This document shows, one piece after another, positions 53,873 through 64,000 of a stretch of DNA of 64,000 bases (its first letter is position 1; the number at the start of each line of letters is the position of its first letter). Under the pieces are notes generated by a model, which did not search any database, was not told the DNA's origin, and worked only from the letters and a program-made list of their open reading frames with translations. Origin of the DNA: Ahaetulla prasina (lineage: Eukaryota; Chordata; Lepidosauria; Squamata; Colubridae); contig NC_080546.1 in assembly GCF_028640845.1 (NCBI RefSeq), positions 55,625,409-55,689,408 on the forward strand, read 5' to 3'. The position numbers and the translations under genes were made by a program.

Positions 53873-54391
53873 TGTTGTGTCTTGCCCGCCCTCAGAGCAG
53901 CCGGGGCCTTCTTATCTGCTCCCGAACATGGAGGAATGTATGCCTCCCGGCCCCAGTCCTGGCTCCATGCCCAGACAAACTGCAGAAGAAGGAGCACCTC
54001 CCGGCCCCAGCCCTGACTCCATGCCCAGGCAAACGGAGCAGCTAGACCCCTCCCCCTCCTCCACAGCATGTGAGCCTGAGGAGAGTTTATTACCAACAGC
54101 TGATTGGAGTGACCCTCGCATCAGAAGATTGGATAGGCGGAGGCAACAGAAGGAAGGGAGGGGCAGGCCTTAATGAGTGCTGAGTCATGGAGCCACACCC
54201 CATGGCCTATATAAAGGATCTGCTTTCTGGCAGTCTCTGAGTCAGGCAAAAGTCGAACTTATCTTGCTGAAGTCACTTACTGGTCTCCTGCCTGCTCTGA
54301 GAACTTTGCTAGGACTTTGAGCAGAGCTGCAGAGGCAAGCCTGATTCGGATTTCCTTGACCCGGCCGTCAGCGGAGGAGTGGGACATGACA
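53873..54391 (+). mobile_element. Gypsy-type 5' LTR, 519 bp
   Basis: The ends are TGTTGTGTCTTGCCC and GGGACATGACA. The TATA region GGCCTATATAAAGGATCTGC is at about 54207. The U3 contains two tandem units with CCCGGCCCCAG...CTCCATGCCC, against three in the solo LTR at 33251-33808. It is followed by a gag-like region, so it is the upstream LTR of a partial element. No downstream LTR is present. Confidence 0.85.
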
Positions 54392-55640
54392 GAGACCAGG
54401 ACTGGTCAGTACTTCCTTCATTCCACTGGTGCTGGCCGCCCTCAGCTGCACTCCTGGCATCAGCTGTTTTCTTGAGCTGAATAGACTTCCAGCCACCCCC
54501 CTGGGGACTAAAATATGTTGAGACCCTGAAATGGCTGGTGTATTTTCTTGCCCAGACTTGGCACTATATGGAGTTACATGGGGCACTATACCTAGATGAT
54601 GTAGGCCAAATTGACTGTGTGGCACTGACATTGGATGGGAACTTGGCTGACTGGTAGGTGGCCCTACACAATTATGATGACAATAAGCTAAACCATTTTG
54701 ATACATTCATTAAGGCCCTGTGGAAACAATTTGAAGACTCACTGGCTAATTGCCAAGTGGAAGCCTACATCTAAGTCATTAATCTGGGAAAGCGGCCAGT
54801 GGTGAAGTACATTCAAGAATTTCAGATATTAGCCAACTGGTTGGGGGAATGGCCCCAACAATTGCTAATGAACTACTTACAAGAGGGCCTGGATGAGAAA
54901 TTGGAGTACATATGCCTATCCTGAGGGGCCCCAAGAAATTTGCAAGGGTGGTACATCCTAGCCAGTGAGGTTGAGATCAATTTAACGCTGTTCCACAAAT
55001 AAAGTGCTCAAGAACAGTGGGGCCCTTATGCACCAGAATTGAGAAATATCCAGAAACTGAAGAAGGGAGGATCGGGATCCCACCAATCTGCCAGTCCATG
55101 ATGAAGTGTGACAGAGTGCTTCTGATGTGACAAGACAGGCCATTGGGCACCTGAATGCTTAGGCCCCAGACCCACATCGATGCCTGTGTAAGGAACCAAA
55201 TGACAAGGTACATGTGGTCCCAAACTCAAGGAAAGGAGTCAGAAAGGCATAGAGGTAGTCAAGTTCACCCCATTCTCCAGCATTGGTGGGGGAGCTCTGA
55301 CCAAAGGGTTCGAGTCACTTTTTGAGAGCAACCATGGAGGCGAAAACAATCCCATGATAAATAGGAGAATCAGTCCAGTGACTTTTAGGGTGGAAGTTAC
55401 TGTATCATCTTTAGGGCTAAAGGAACTGCTGACTGTTTTATTAAACTGGGGATGCACTAAGTGTCTAATTAGTCAGAACATGGTGAAGAAATTGGGGATA
55501 TGGCTCAGGCAGCTGAACAATCTCATAGCTTTCTCCCAGTTGGATGGATCCATTGGGGGGGCGGGTCAGGTCCCTGTCATGCTACTTACCAAATCAGTAG
55601 AAATGAAAATGGGATCCCACATTTTCACAAAAAATATCAG
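54392..55640 (+). pseudogene. Sushi-like gypsy gag and protease remnant
   Basis: With several stops one reads LHNYDDNKLNHFDTFIKALW, KQFEDSLANCQVEAYI, GKRPVVKYIQEFQILANWL and YLQEGLDEKLEY, then a CCHC knuckle CFxCDKTGHWAPEC (about 55118-55158). This is the gag type from which host RTL/PEG10 genes derive. Downstream, GCTKCLISQNMVKKLGI (55450-55500) matches the protease block, but the catalytic DSG position reads NWG. RT and later domains are absent, so the element is 3'-truncated at about 55640. It is a plain remnant, not a domesticated gene, since stops occur throughout. Confidence 0.7.
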
Positions 55641-55644
55641 CCAT

Positions 55645-55840
55645 ACTACCATCCACCATGCTCGCAGTTTATCGAAGTCTGGAACTCCACAAGCAATTCC
55701 ATCAACAGACCTACAACCAGACAACAAACCCCCTCAGAATCCCAATCAACTGCATAGCCAACCAGAGACAACACCAATCCTCAACCAACCCACAAAACCC
55801 CTCCACCAGCAGTTCACAGCAGTGACTCTGACCTGATGTA
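55645..55840 (+). mobile_element. Possible Penelope-like element C-terminal fragment
   Basis: The frame gives FIEVWNSTSNSINRPT, similar to the conserved EAW...SINRH end of Penelope-like polyproteins. A proline/glutamine-rich stretch and a CTGACCTGATGTAATC end follow. It abuts the gypsy remnant. Confidence 0.45.
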
Positions 55841-57191
55841 ATCTCCTTATCACAAGACCATCACAAGACCCATAACATAGAACTAAGGAAAAATTTCCTA
55901 ACATTGAGAACACTCATCAGTGGAATGATTACAGCTATGCAAATGCACAGGTTTTTCCCCCCTTAGAATAACAATGCTATTATTTCCAGTATGCCACAAA
56001 CATGGATAAAATGATTACAACCAAAGCTTCGTTGATAGCTAGAAATAAAATGAAACAGGTTCAGGCCATCTGCTCCATCTGGAATATGAAAATCCCAGGT
56101 AAACAAAACTTGCATTCCACATTAGGATCTCAGCTTTGACTAAATCCTATACATTAAGTCCTACTGCTCTCAGTAGATGATGGCAGCTGTTATTCTGGAA
56201 AAGAGGAAAAACCTGAATCAAGAAATCACTTGGAACTAGGAACCTAGGTATTATCAACACAGATTACTAAACTTAATTGTAAGGCAACAGAAAAAAATAA
56301 TTTTGTTTTACAGGAAGAATTGTTTATGTCAAGAAACTAGAAATCTTTAACTGATACATGATTCTGGACAAGCTTCTTTTACTTCTGTGTAACACATTGT
56401 AATATTTAATTATCAAGAAAAGGAAAACTATGGCATTTTAGCACATAAACCCCTAAACAAAATTATATCCCAAATCCACAAGGAATTTTACTTATACTTT
56501 TTATATTCCTCATTATTATTTCCATTTCAGAAAGTATATATTATTGACTGTATTGCAATTATAATGACAAATGCAAAATATAATCCCATATTAAACAATA
56601 AATATAAAATAAACAGGATGGATATATAAGTATCAAAAAACAATGCATGCAGATTAATATTAAAGCTATCCTGTTCAGCAATATTCTCTCAAGTCTGGTG
56701 AATAACTTTTACATTCTCCATAGTAAGCTGCCTTTACTTTCACTTTAAAAAGACTGGTGATAAAGCAAAGAGGCTTTACAATGATGTGTGAGTGAAAACA
56801 GAATGGCTTTGTGAATCCAAACATTATTTTTAATAAGCAAGGAATAAAAGCTTGGATGCACAAGTGCAGAAATCTATTTGGATTTCACCTTCTACCAAAC
56901 TCAGCCACCATGCCAAAGTATTGGGGAAGTTGTATGTCAAATGAAATGAAGATACTGCATTGCTTAACATAGATAGTGCTATAACTAAGGTGGTTATCAC
57001 CAAGCTACAGTATATCAAATCTTTACATATTTTGATTGACCATAATTAGAATTTTATAATTAGTCTATGAAAATTAGTAAAGCACAGATTATCAGTAAAA
57101 TTAATATAACATTGACTTATTTGTTTTTTTAAAAATATCACTAAGAAAATTCTAAAATACTGCCTTGTCTAATCCCCTATTCTATGTATCA
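55841..57191. other. No recognisable features
   Basis: AT-rich. Minus-strand frames of 62 codons have no motif. Confidence 0.5.
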
Positions 57192-57199
57192 CACTAATT

Positions 57200-57332
57200 C
57201 AGGGGTGTCAAACTCATGGCCCATGGCCCGGATGTGTCATGTGCTGTCCCTACCCTGCCTGGTTTAGTGAAGGGGGGAAAATCCCGCTATGTCATGTGAT
57301 GCCTCTGTGATGACGTGAGTTTGACACCCCCG
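57200..57332. mobile_element. hAT-type MITE, 133 bp
   Basis: The ends CAGGGGTGTCAAACTCA and (reverse) CGGGGGTGTCAAACTCA are matching inverted repeats. The TSD is CACTAATT (57192-57199) against CACTAATC (57333-57340). Same family as 10569-10680. Confidence 0.85.
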
Positions 57333-57340
57333 CACTAATC

Positions 57341-58690
57341 ATTCCAACCAGTTCATATAATCCATATGAATTTGGATTTATTTGCAATATAGCAAATATC
57401 AGAAGGAGATAAATTGTAAACAAATGAAGTAAGAAGTCTACAAGTAACAGAAGGTAGCCAATATCATTTCATTTGATATATTTATGAGGGAGACAAGTAA
57501 ACTACATTGAAATCACATAAGAATTTTTCTCCTAAAATTAGATTTTTTTTATATTAAAGTTTTTCATAAACCTAGTTCATTCAAGTATGATAAAACAATT
57601 GTTTGACTATTCTACCAGAAATGCAGTCAGGAATAACAACAACAACAATGACTAAATTCCATAAACTAATTCATTGCTCTTTCTTGGTCTCTCTACTTAG
57701 CTGGTAACTTGGGAATGTTACACATAAGATGCAAACTGATTTGTTCCGAAAGTAGAATATATTTCCCAAAAAATTACAGAAAATGGGCATTGTTCGACAA
57801 GTTTAGGATTCTTCTGCTTTCTGATTTTCCTCACTTCATCTCTAAACCGAATAAAATGTTCAGAAAAAATAAGTAATAAAAATCACTGCTGCCATTTTTT
57901 ATTCCAAAAAGATATTCCCTTTTGTAGTGTAGGATATGTGAAATACGACTGAAGCTAATATTATATGGTTCAAAGAATGTATGTTTATCCTGTATCATAT
58001 AGAACTCCATTCTTGTTGAGGTATCTTAGTTACTCCATATTTTCTTTTCTTCAGGAAACAACAATATAAAATCTGGTCTCGGGAAGATTGGACTAAAATA
58101 TTTCTTTTTACACAATAGTAACTTGCTATATTAGCAAAACAGCCTCTCCAATATCAGAAGAAGTTTTGTGTTAACTCCTTTCTGTTGTTTTCTACTTTAA
58201 AAAAGCAGGTTTCAGAAAATTCTTATTGTTTCCATAATCCTCTCCCAGGAGTTCATTTTTAATTTCTGTCCTTTTCCATTTATGTTTTTCATCTATTTTT
58301 ATCTGATGAAGCTAAGTTGAATTGGAACTCTAGGGAAAGTGACAGACATAGCCTAAAGCAGTTTCCCCAGCAGGTGGGAGGTTTATAATGACTGCATTTT
58401 ACAAATCATGAGGGCTATTTCTAAATATTGAAGCTATAAAGCTACTGGGACTAATGGATCAATAACACAGTACTTTATTGGTATTACCCAACATACATTG
58501 TTATAAAGACTTAAAGAAATTGAAAATACTATTAGTTTTTCTGTGAAGTTTGCCTCACAATCTGTTAAGGCTACATTTATAACCTTATGTACAAAATGCA
58601 CATTAAATATTTGTAATTCATAGTCAAGCCCAAACTTTGGAAAATTCAAGACCAGAAGCACGTAATTCAGTATTAGCTCTTTCATATTCC
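57341..58690. other. No recognisable features
   Basis: AT-rich. The 83-codon minus frame at 58434-58685 has no motif. Confidence 0.5.
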
Positions 58691-58694
58691 TGTT

Positions 58695-59930
58695 GCATTT
58701 GTTGTGGATTTTTTTATAGTTTCTTCTGACATCTTCATTTGAAACTCTTTCAATTCTTCTTTGAATCTAGAAGCTTTTTCCTAGAAACTTTCCTGCCTTC
58801 TGAATTGAATTCAGTCAAAATACCTATTTAAAATACATCTTTATTTAAAAATAAAAATGATGGCTCCCAAAACATTGCTTTGGAACATTTCTTGTTCTGA
58901 CAAATCTAGAATTTATATTACGTTTTGTCCAGTTTTTCCTCAGTATCCTTCTTTTCCCGGTCCAAAAAAAAGTTACTTATTGATTTGCTTGATAATCCTT
59001 TCTCTAATATATTCATCTGAATCATCAACTCGCAACAAAATTATTTCTCTCTCTGTTCCAATAGAAACAACTTATTTAATTATTTTTTGACCTCACTGTC
59101 TATTATTTCTGCCTTGTTTTATAAAATTTCAATTTGGTCATTAAACTCTTTTTTCTTCTCCAGAAAGTCTCTAAGTTCTTTCACTTCCTCTTTCTAATTT
59201 ACAAATCCTTCATCTATTCTTTTTTTTAAAAGGCTGTCAACTTAATATCAAATGATTCCAGCTTACTGCTCAATTGCTCAGACGTTTTCTAAAGCAAATC
59301 TGGTGTTGTTCTTTTCTCTGCAAGTTTTTCTAATGATTCCTTCCTTCCTTCCACTCTTGCCACTTTTCTAGGCAGCTGCCATTCTGGTATTATAAAACAA
59401 AAACAAGAAAAAAGGAAAAAGGAAAAGGCATAAATCTCTTTTATTTTTATGTGCCTTTAACACTTGCATCACTTCTGTATACTCTGTAGTTGCAATACAC
59501 AGAACAATCCATATTTCTATCACAATTTGACTCATATTTATTGGATTCTTTAATTGTAAACAAAAATTTGCATGAAATTTATATTAATTCAAGCATCTAC
59601 AGAATCACTTTCCCCAAAAGTAAAAACAGGAAAAGTTAAAGTCCCCTTTATCCATTGTAAATTTTTGTAAATCATGTCTTTGTTAAATTTTTGTCTAAAG
59701 TTCTTGACTCTTTAAATCTCCAATATTTCTAAATCCTTAAAGTCTCCTTTAATTTTTGTTAAAAAAAAAAAGTTCCACTTACCAAGAAGAATCTTGTATT
59801 CCTGTAATTTACATATGAGGAGCAGCTATCTGGAGTACAATGAGATATCTCATGATCTTTCTTTTATCGATAGAGATGCCATCAGCAGCTCGCAAGTATT
59901 CTTGAGGTAGTGTTGCCCCCACTTCTTCAG
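58695..59930 (-). mobile_element. L1-type element fragment: 5' leader and ORF1 coiled coil
   Basis: On the minus strand an AT-rich leader (59930-59400) precedes ATGGCAGCTGCC at about 59384. A heptad-rich, lysine/glutamate-rich region follows: EEVKELRDFLEKKKEFNDQ, EIIDSEVKK, LNKLFLLEQRER, then a DDSDEYI-like turn. This is the coiled coil and start of the RRM of an L1 ORF1 protein, complementing the RRM half at 23.4-23.97 kb. Stops are present. It ends near 58700 without ORF2. Confidence 0.55.
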
Positions 59931-60111
59931 AGATGTTTAGTCTACTACAATCCTCACCATAAACCAGGCTACAGATTATTCTTAACCAGTTCCTTAGTTG
60001 TTAAAGTTCATCTAATTTTAATAGTTTTATATAAAATAGCATATTTCAAGATATTCAAAATACAGGATAAATATCTGATGCTGCTGTCACATTTTATCAT
60101 GCTACTGTCAA

Positions 60112-60262
60112 TATATAAGGGGCATGCATAAGAGCACCAGCGTGCCTACCGTTCCTGTCCTTATGTTCCCGTTAGTTGTATTCATTTTATGTTTTCAATT
60201 TATACTTATATATATTATCTAATGTGTATTTGATGAAATAAATAAATAATAAAATAAATATT
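60112..60262 (+). mobile_element. CR1-like LINE (family A) terminal 3' UTR
   Basis: GGGGCATGCATAAGAGCACCAGCGTGCCTACCGTTCCTGTCC equals the 3' UTR at 536-580 and runs to an AAATAAATAATAAAATAAATA tail. It is only about 150 bp of a dead-on-arrival copy. Confidence 0.85.
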
Positions 60263-60334
60263 GCTGTAATGTAAATATTGCTAGTTATTTAGAAAAGCTG
60301 CATATAATTAATTTACTATACAAGGACAACTCAA

Positions 60335-62437
60335 AACTATGAGATGCACAGAGGTCACAGGCCGCGGCTGGAGCTTTGGACCGTGTCGTGCCTTTGCGGC
60401 CTCTGACCCGGTGCCGATCTCAACCAGCTCCTTGGTTTTCCGAGGAGCTGAGGGAGATGAAACACCGGAGAAGACGCCTAGAGAGTGTCTGGAGATCCAG
60501 CCGCTCCGAGGCTGACCGGACACTAGTTAGGTCCTATAGTAGGACCTACCTAGTGGCATTGAGGGAGGCGAAGCGTTTTTAAGCTTCCTCCCTCATTGCA
60601 TCGGCAAATAACCGCCCGGCCGCCCTGTTTCGGGTGACCCGCTCCATCCTTCAACAGGGCGAAGGAGGGCGCGCCGAGGAGTTTAACGGTTATCTATACG
60701 ACAAAATCATTCAGCTTCAGGATGGATTGGATCAAAATTGGGTAGATCCAGGTGAGGGTTCCGAGGCCCGTCTTGTTGAGGCTGTCTGGGATAACTTTGA
60801 TCCTGTGACTCCCGAGGACATGGACAGGTTGCTGGGAAGGTTGAATGCCACCACATGTTTACTGGACCCGTGTCCCTCCTGGTTGGTGCTGGCCACACAG
60901 GAGGTGACACGAGGCTGGCTCCAGGGGATTACAAATGCTTCTTTGCGGGAGGGGGTCTTTCCCGCTGCCTTGAAAGAGGTGGTGGTGAGACCTCTCCTCA
61001 AGAAGCCTTCCCTGGACCCAGCTGTTTTAGGTAATTACCGTCCAGTCTCCAATCTTCGCTTCACGGTGAAGGTTGTAGAGAATGCGGTGGCATGTCAGCT
61101 ACCCCAGTACTTGGATGAAACTGTCTATCTAGACCCGTTCCAGTCCGGCTTCCGACCTGGTTACAGTACTGAGACGGCTTTGGTTGCATTGGTGGATGAT
61201 CTCTGGAGGGCCAGGGATAAGGGTTACTCCTCTGCCCTGGTCCTATTAGACCTCTCAGCGGCTTTTGATACCATCGACCATGGTATCCTGCTGCGCCGGC
61301 TAGGGGGGTTGGGAGTGGGAGGCACCGTTTATCGGTGGTTCTCCTCCTACCTCTCTGACTGGATGCAGACGGTGTTGACAGGGGGGCAGAGATCGACCCC
61401 GAAGTGCCTCATGTGTGGGGTGCCTCAGGGGTCGATTCTCTCACCCCTCCTGTTCAACATCTATATGAAGCCGCTGGGTGAGATCATCAGTGGTTTTGAG
61501 GTACCAACTGTACGCTGATGATTTGCAGCTGTACTTTTCCACTCCAGGCCACCCCAACGAAGCTATCGAAGTACTGTCCCGGTGTCTGGAAGCCATACGG
61601 GTCTGGATGGGGAGAAACAGGCTCAAGCTCAATCCCTCCAAGACGGAGTGGCTGTGGATGCCAGCACCCTGGTACAGTCAGCTGCAGCTGCGGCTGAATG
61701 TTGGGGGTGAATCACTGGCCCCGATGGAGAAGGTGCACAACTTGGGCATGCTCCTGGGTGGACGGTTGTCTTTTGAAGACCATTTGACGACCATCTCCAG
61801 GAAAGCTTTTTATCAGGTTTGCCTGATCCGCCAGTTGTGTCCCTTCCTGGACCGGGATGCCTATGCACGGTCACTCATGCTCTCGTTACATCTCGCCTGG
61901 ACTACTGCAATGCTCTCTATATGGGGCTCCCCTTGAAGAGCATTCGGAGACTCCAGTTAGTCCAGAATGCGGCTGCGCGGGTTATTGAGGGAGCAGCATG
62001 TAGCTCCCACGTAACACCTATCCTGCGCAGACTGCACTGGCTACCTGTGGTCTTCCGGGTGTGCTTCAATGTTTTGGTGACGACCTTTAAAGCGCTCCAT
62101 GGCTTAGGACCGGGATATTTACGGGACCGTCTTCTGCCGGCTTCAATCTCCCAGCGACCGGTGCATTCTCACAGAGAGGGACTCCTTAGGGTGCCGTCAG
62201 CCAAACAATGTCGACTGGTGGCCCCAGAGGGAGGGGCCTTCTCTGTGGGGGCTCCTACCCTGTGGAACGAGCTTCCCCCTGGACTCCAACAATTGCCTGA
62301 CCTTAGGACCTTTCGCCGTGAACTTAAAACCTATTTGTTTTCGTCTCGAAACTGGCTTGATTTTTTAAAATTTTAATTTGATTAATTGGGGTTTTAAATT
62401 TTTAGTAATTTATAGGGTGTAATTGTGTTTTAGTTTT
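60335..62437 (+). mobile_element. L2 LINE copy A (endonuclease-RT linker to C-terminus)
   Basis: It starts in the linker after the endonuclease and ends in a 3' UTR (GGGTGTAATTGTGTTTTAG) that lacks the stem-loop and tail. The next L2 copy begins immediately. Its RT is the best preserved in the window. Confidence 0.9.
60376..62376 (+). pseudogene. L2 reverse transcriptase with three breaks
   Basis: One frame spans 60376-61518 with a single TAA at 60580 (EAKRF-stop-ASSLIAS). Linker: PAPWFSEELREMKHRRRRLE. RT: DPAVLGNYRPVSNL, FQSGFRPGYSTETALVAL, LLDLSAAFDTIDHGILLRRL and [25 protein letters not shown] 5-bp loss near 61497 shifts the frame just before the catalytic YQLYADDLQLYF, which is itself intact. 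A 1-bp loss near 61860 shifts it again before the C-terminal domain (HALVTSRLDYCNALYMG...FLKF, stop 62376). Confidence 0.9.
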
Positions 62438-63369
62438 GGTGTTTGGAGGCCGTGCGGGTCTGGATGGGGAGAAACAGGCTCAAGCTCAACCCCTCCAAGA
62501 CTGAGTGGCTGTGGATGCCGGCATCCCGGTACAGCCAGCTGCAACCGCGGCTGACTGTTGGAGGCGGTGTGGCCCCAATGGAGAGGGTGTGCAATCTGGG
62601 TGTTCTCCTGGATGAATGGTTGTCCTTTGAAGATCATTTAGCGACCGTCTCCAGGAGAGCTTTTTACCAGGTTCGCCTGGTGCGCCAGTTGCGCCCCTTT
62701 CTAGACCGGGATGCCTTATGCACGGTCACTCATGCCCTCGTCACTTCTCGCCTGGACTACTGCAATGCTCTCTACATGGGGCTCCCCTTGAGAAGCACCC
62801 GGAGGCTTCAGTTGGTCCAAAATGCAGCTGCGCGGGTGATAGAGGGAGCCACTCATGGCTCCCATATAACACCAATCCTGCGCAGGCTGCACTGGCTACC
62901 TGTGGTCTTCCGGGTGCACTTCAAGGTGTTGGTTATCACCTTTAAAGTGCTCCATGGCATAGGACCGGGATATCTTCGGGACCGCCTTCTGCTACCACAT
63001 GCCTCCCACCGACCCGTACGCTGCCATAGAGAGGGTCTCCTCAGGGTGCCGTCAGCCAAACAGTGTCGGCTGGCGACCCCCAGGGGGAGAGCCTTCTCTG
63101 TGGGGGCACCTACCCTCTGGAACGAGCTTCCCCCAGGACTTCGACAATTTCCTGACCTCCCGACTTTTCGCCGCGAGCTGAAGACGTACCTATTCTTCCG
63201 AGCAGGACTGGCTTGATAGGGGTTTTTAATTTGGTTTTAAATGGGGTTATTTTATATTATGTATTTTATATCTAAATTTAGGCCACATTGAATAAGTTTT
63301 TTTAAATAGTTTTTATTGTAATATATTGTATTACAATATATCCTTCCTTCGGGAGAAGGGCGGTATAAA
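62438..63369 (+). mobile_element. L2 LINE copy B, 5'-truncated, directly downstream of copy A
   Basis: An uninterrupted frame from 62443 to 63216 (257 codons) reads from VRVWMGRNRLKLNPSKTEW to FFRAGLA without stop or frameshift. It holds the thumb and C-terminal domain only. The 3' UTR ends TCCTTCGGGAGAAGGGCGGTATAAAAATTATATT; the left arm of the stem-loop is corrupted. A long ATT array follows. Confidence 0.9.
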
Positions 63370-63372
63370 AAT

Positions 63373-63374
63373 TA

Positions 63375-63463
<89 letters not shown>
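63373..63463. repeat. (ATT)n microsatellite seeded by L2 tail
   Basis: About thirty ATT units directly after the L2 copy B 3' end. Confidence 0.95.
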
Positions 63464-63570
63464 GCCAATTGAATGAGTTTTTTAAAGGTTGTTTTTAATA
63501 TTGTCTGTTTTCCTGTATTTTAACTGGCTGTTCACCACCCTGAGTCCTTCGGGAGAAGGGCAGTCTATAA
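63464..63570 (+). mobile_element. L2 LINE copy C, 3' UTR only
   Basis: GCCAATTGAATGAGTTTTTTAAAGG ... GGCTGTTCACCACCCTGAGTCCTTCGGGAGAAGGGCAGTCTATAAATTAAATT repeats the L2 3' UTR and stem-loop a third time. Confidence 0.8.
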
Positions 63571-63612
63571 ATTAAATTATTATTATTATTTTTATTTTTA
63601 TTTTTATTTTTA

Positions 63613-63697
<85 letters not shown>

Positions 63698-63722
63698 CAT
63701 TATTATTATCATTATTATTACA
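63571..63722. repeat. (ATTTTT)n then (ATT)n array
   Basis: Four to five TTTTTA units followed by about thirty-five ATT units with a few ATC variants. Confidence 0.95.
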
Positions 63723-64000
63723 GCATTTATTTTGGATCCTAGTCTGAAGTATCAGAAATGGTCTAGTTACCCAAACAATGGCATCACTTTGGCATTTGAA
63801 GGAAGATTTAGAAAAACAACAAACAAGTAAGTATTGCTCATATTATTATCTAGCAAAGAAAACATAAATAATAGCTCTAAAGGCTGGAAACTGTTTTTCC
63901 TATTGTAAGCAATTATATTTGAATTTTGAAGACAGTTCCTGGGAATGCTAAAGAAAAGATTTCCACTTTCTAATTTACATAAATAATGTTTTGTGGTTTT
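63723..64000. other. No recognisable features
   Basis: Unique AT-rich sequence to the window end. Confidence 0.5.

Overview
The window reads as intergenic or intronic DNA from a squamate reptile, most likely an advanced (colubroid) snake. The evidence is the repeat set: a BovB (RTE) LINE, CR1-like and Rex1-like LINEs whose 3' tails run into ATTCT/AGAAT microsatellites (a known snake pattern), many copies of an L2-clade LINE with a conserved 3' stem-loop, tRNA-derived SINEs ending in LINE-type tails, Ty3/gypsy elements and many short hAT-type DNA transposons. I found no exon of a host protein gene, no tRNA gene, no CRISPR array and no prokaryotic operon. Nearly every open frame is a retroelement remnant or its antisense shadow.

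Layout. 1-1.4 kb: CR1-like and Rex1-like LINE 3' ends. 1.4-11 kb: AT-rich DNA with an L2 fragment (4.9-5.7 kb), several hAT-like elements and simple repeats. 11.25-13.64 kb: an L1-type element lacking ORF2, with a 16-bp target-site duplication (TSD). 17.5 kb: a 5S rRNA-derived fragment. 19.2-22.8 kb: a minus-strand CR1-like LINE split by a 1.9-kb BovB and a 516-bp hAT element, both with visible TSDs. 23.4-25.4 kb: a second ORF1-bearing, ORF2-less L1-type element. 28.7-34.1 kb: hAT elements, a SINE nested in one of them, and a solo LTR nested in a CR1-like LINE.

38.2-49.05 kb is a stack of nested insertions. A CR1-like LINE carries a SINE and abuts a gypsy element (LTRs differing at 2 of 188 positions, TSD ACAAT). 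The gypsy element was hit by a 4.4-kb near-full-length L2 and by a retrovirus-type solo LTR (TSD GTTGGG). 51-53.6 kb is an old CR1 carrying two L2 pieces and a perfect-type hairpin MITE. 53.9-55.8 kb is a gypsy LTR with a sushi-like gag/protease remnant. 58.7-63.7 kb holds a third L1-type fragment and three consecutive L2 3' ends.

No obvious new defence or metabolic system is present. The most unusual signal is a small ORF in the 5' part of the nested L2 (44277-44483) that resembles the eIF4E-binding segment of the host protein 4E-T. Many single-base indels in homopolymers between 41 and 48 kb may be real decay or consensus-sequence errors, so frameshift counts there should be treated with caution.
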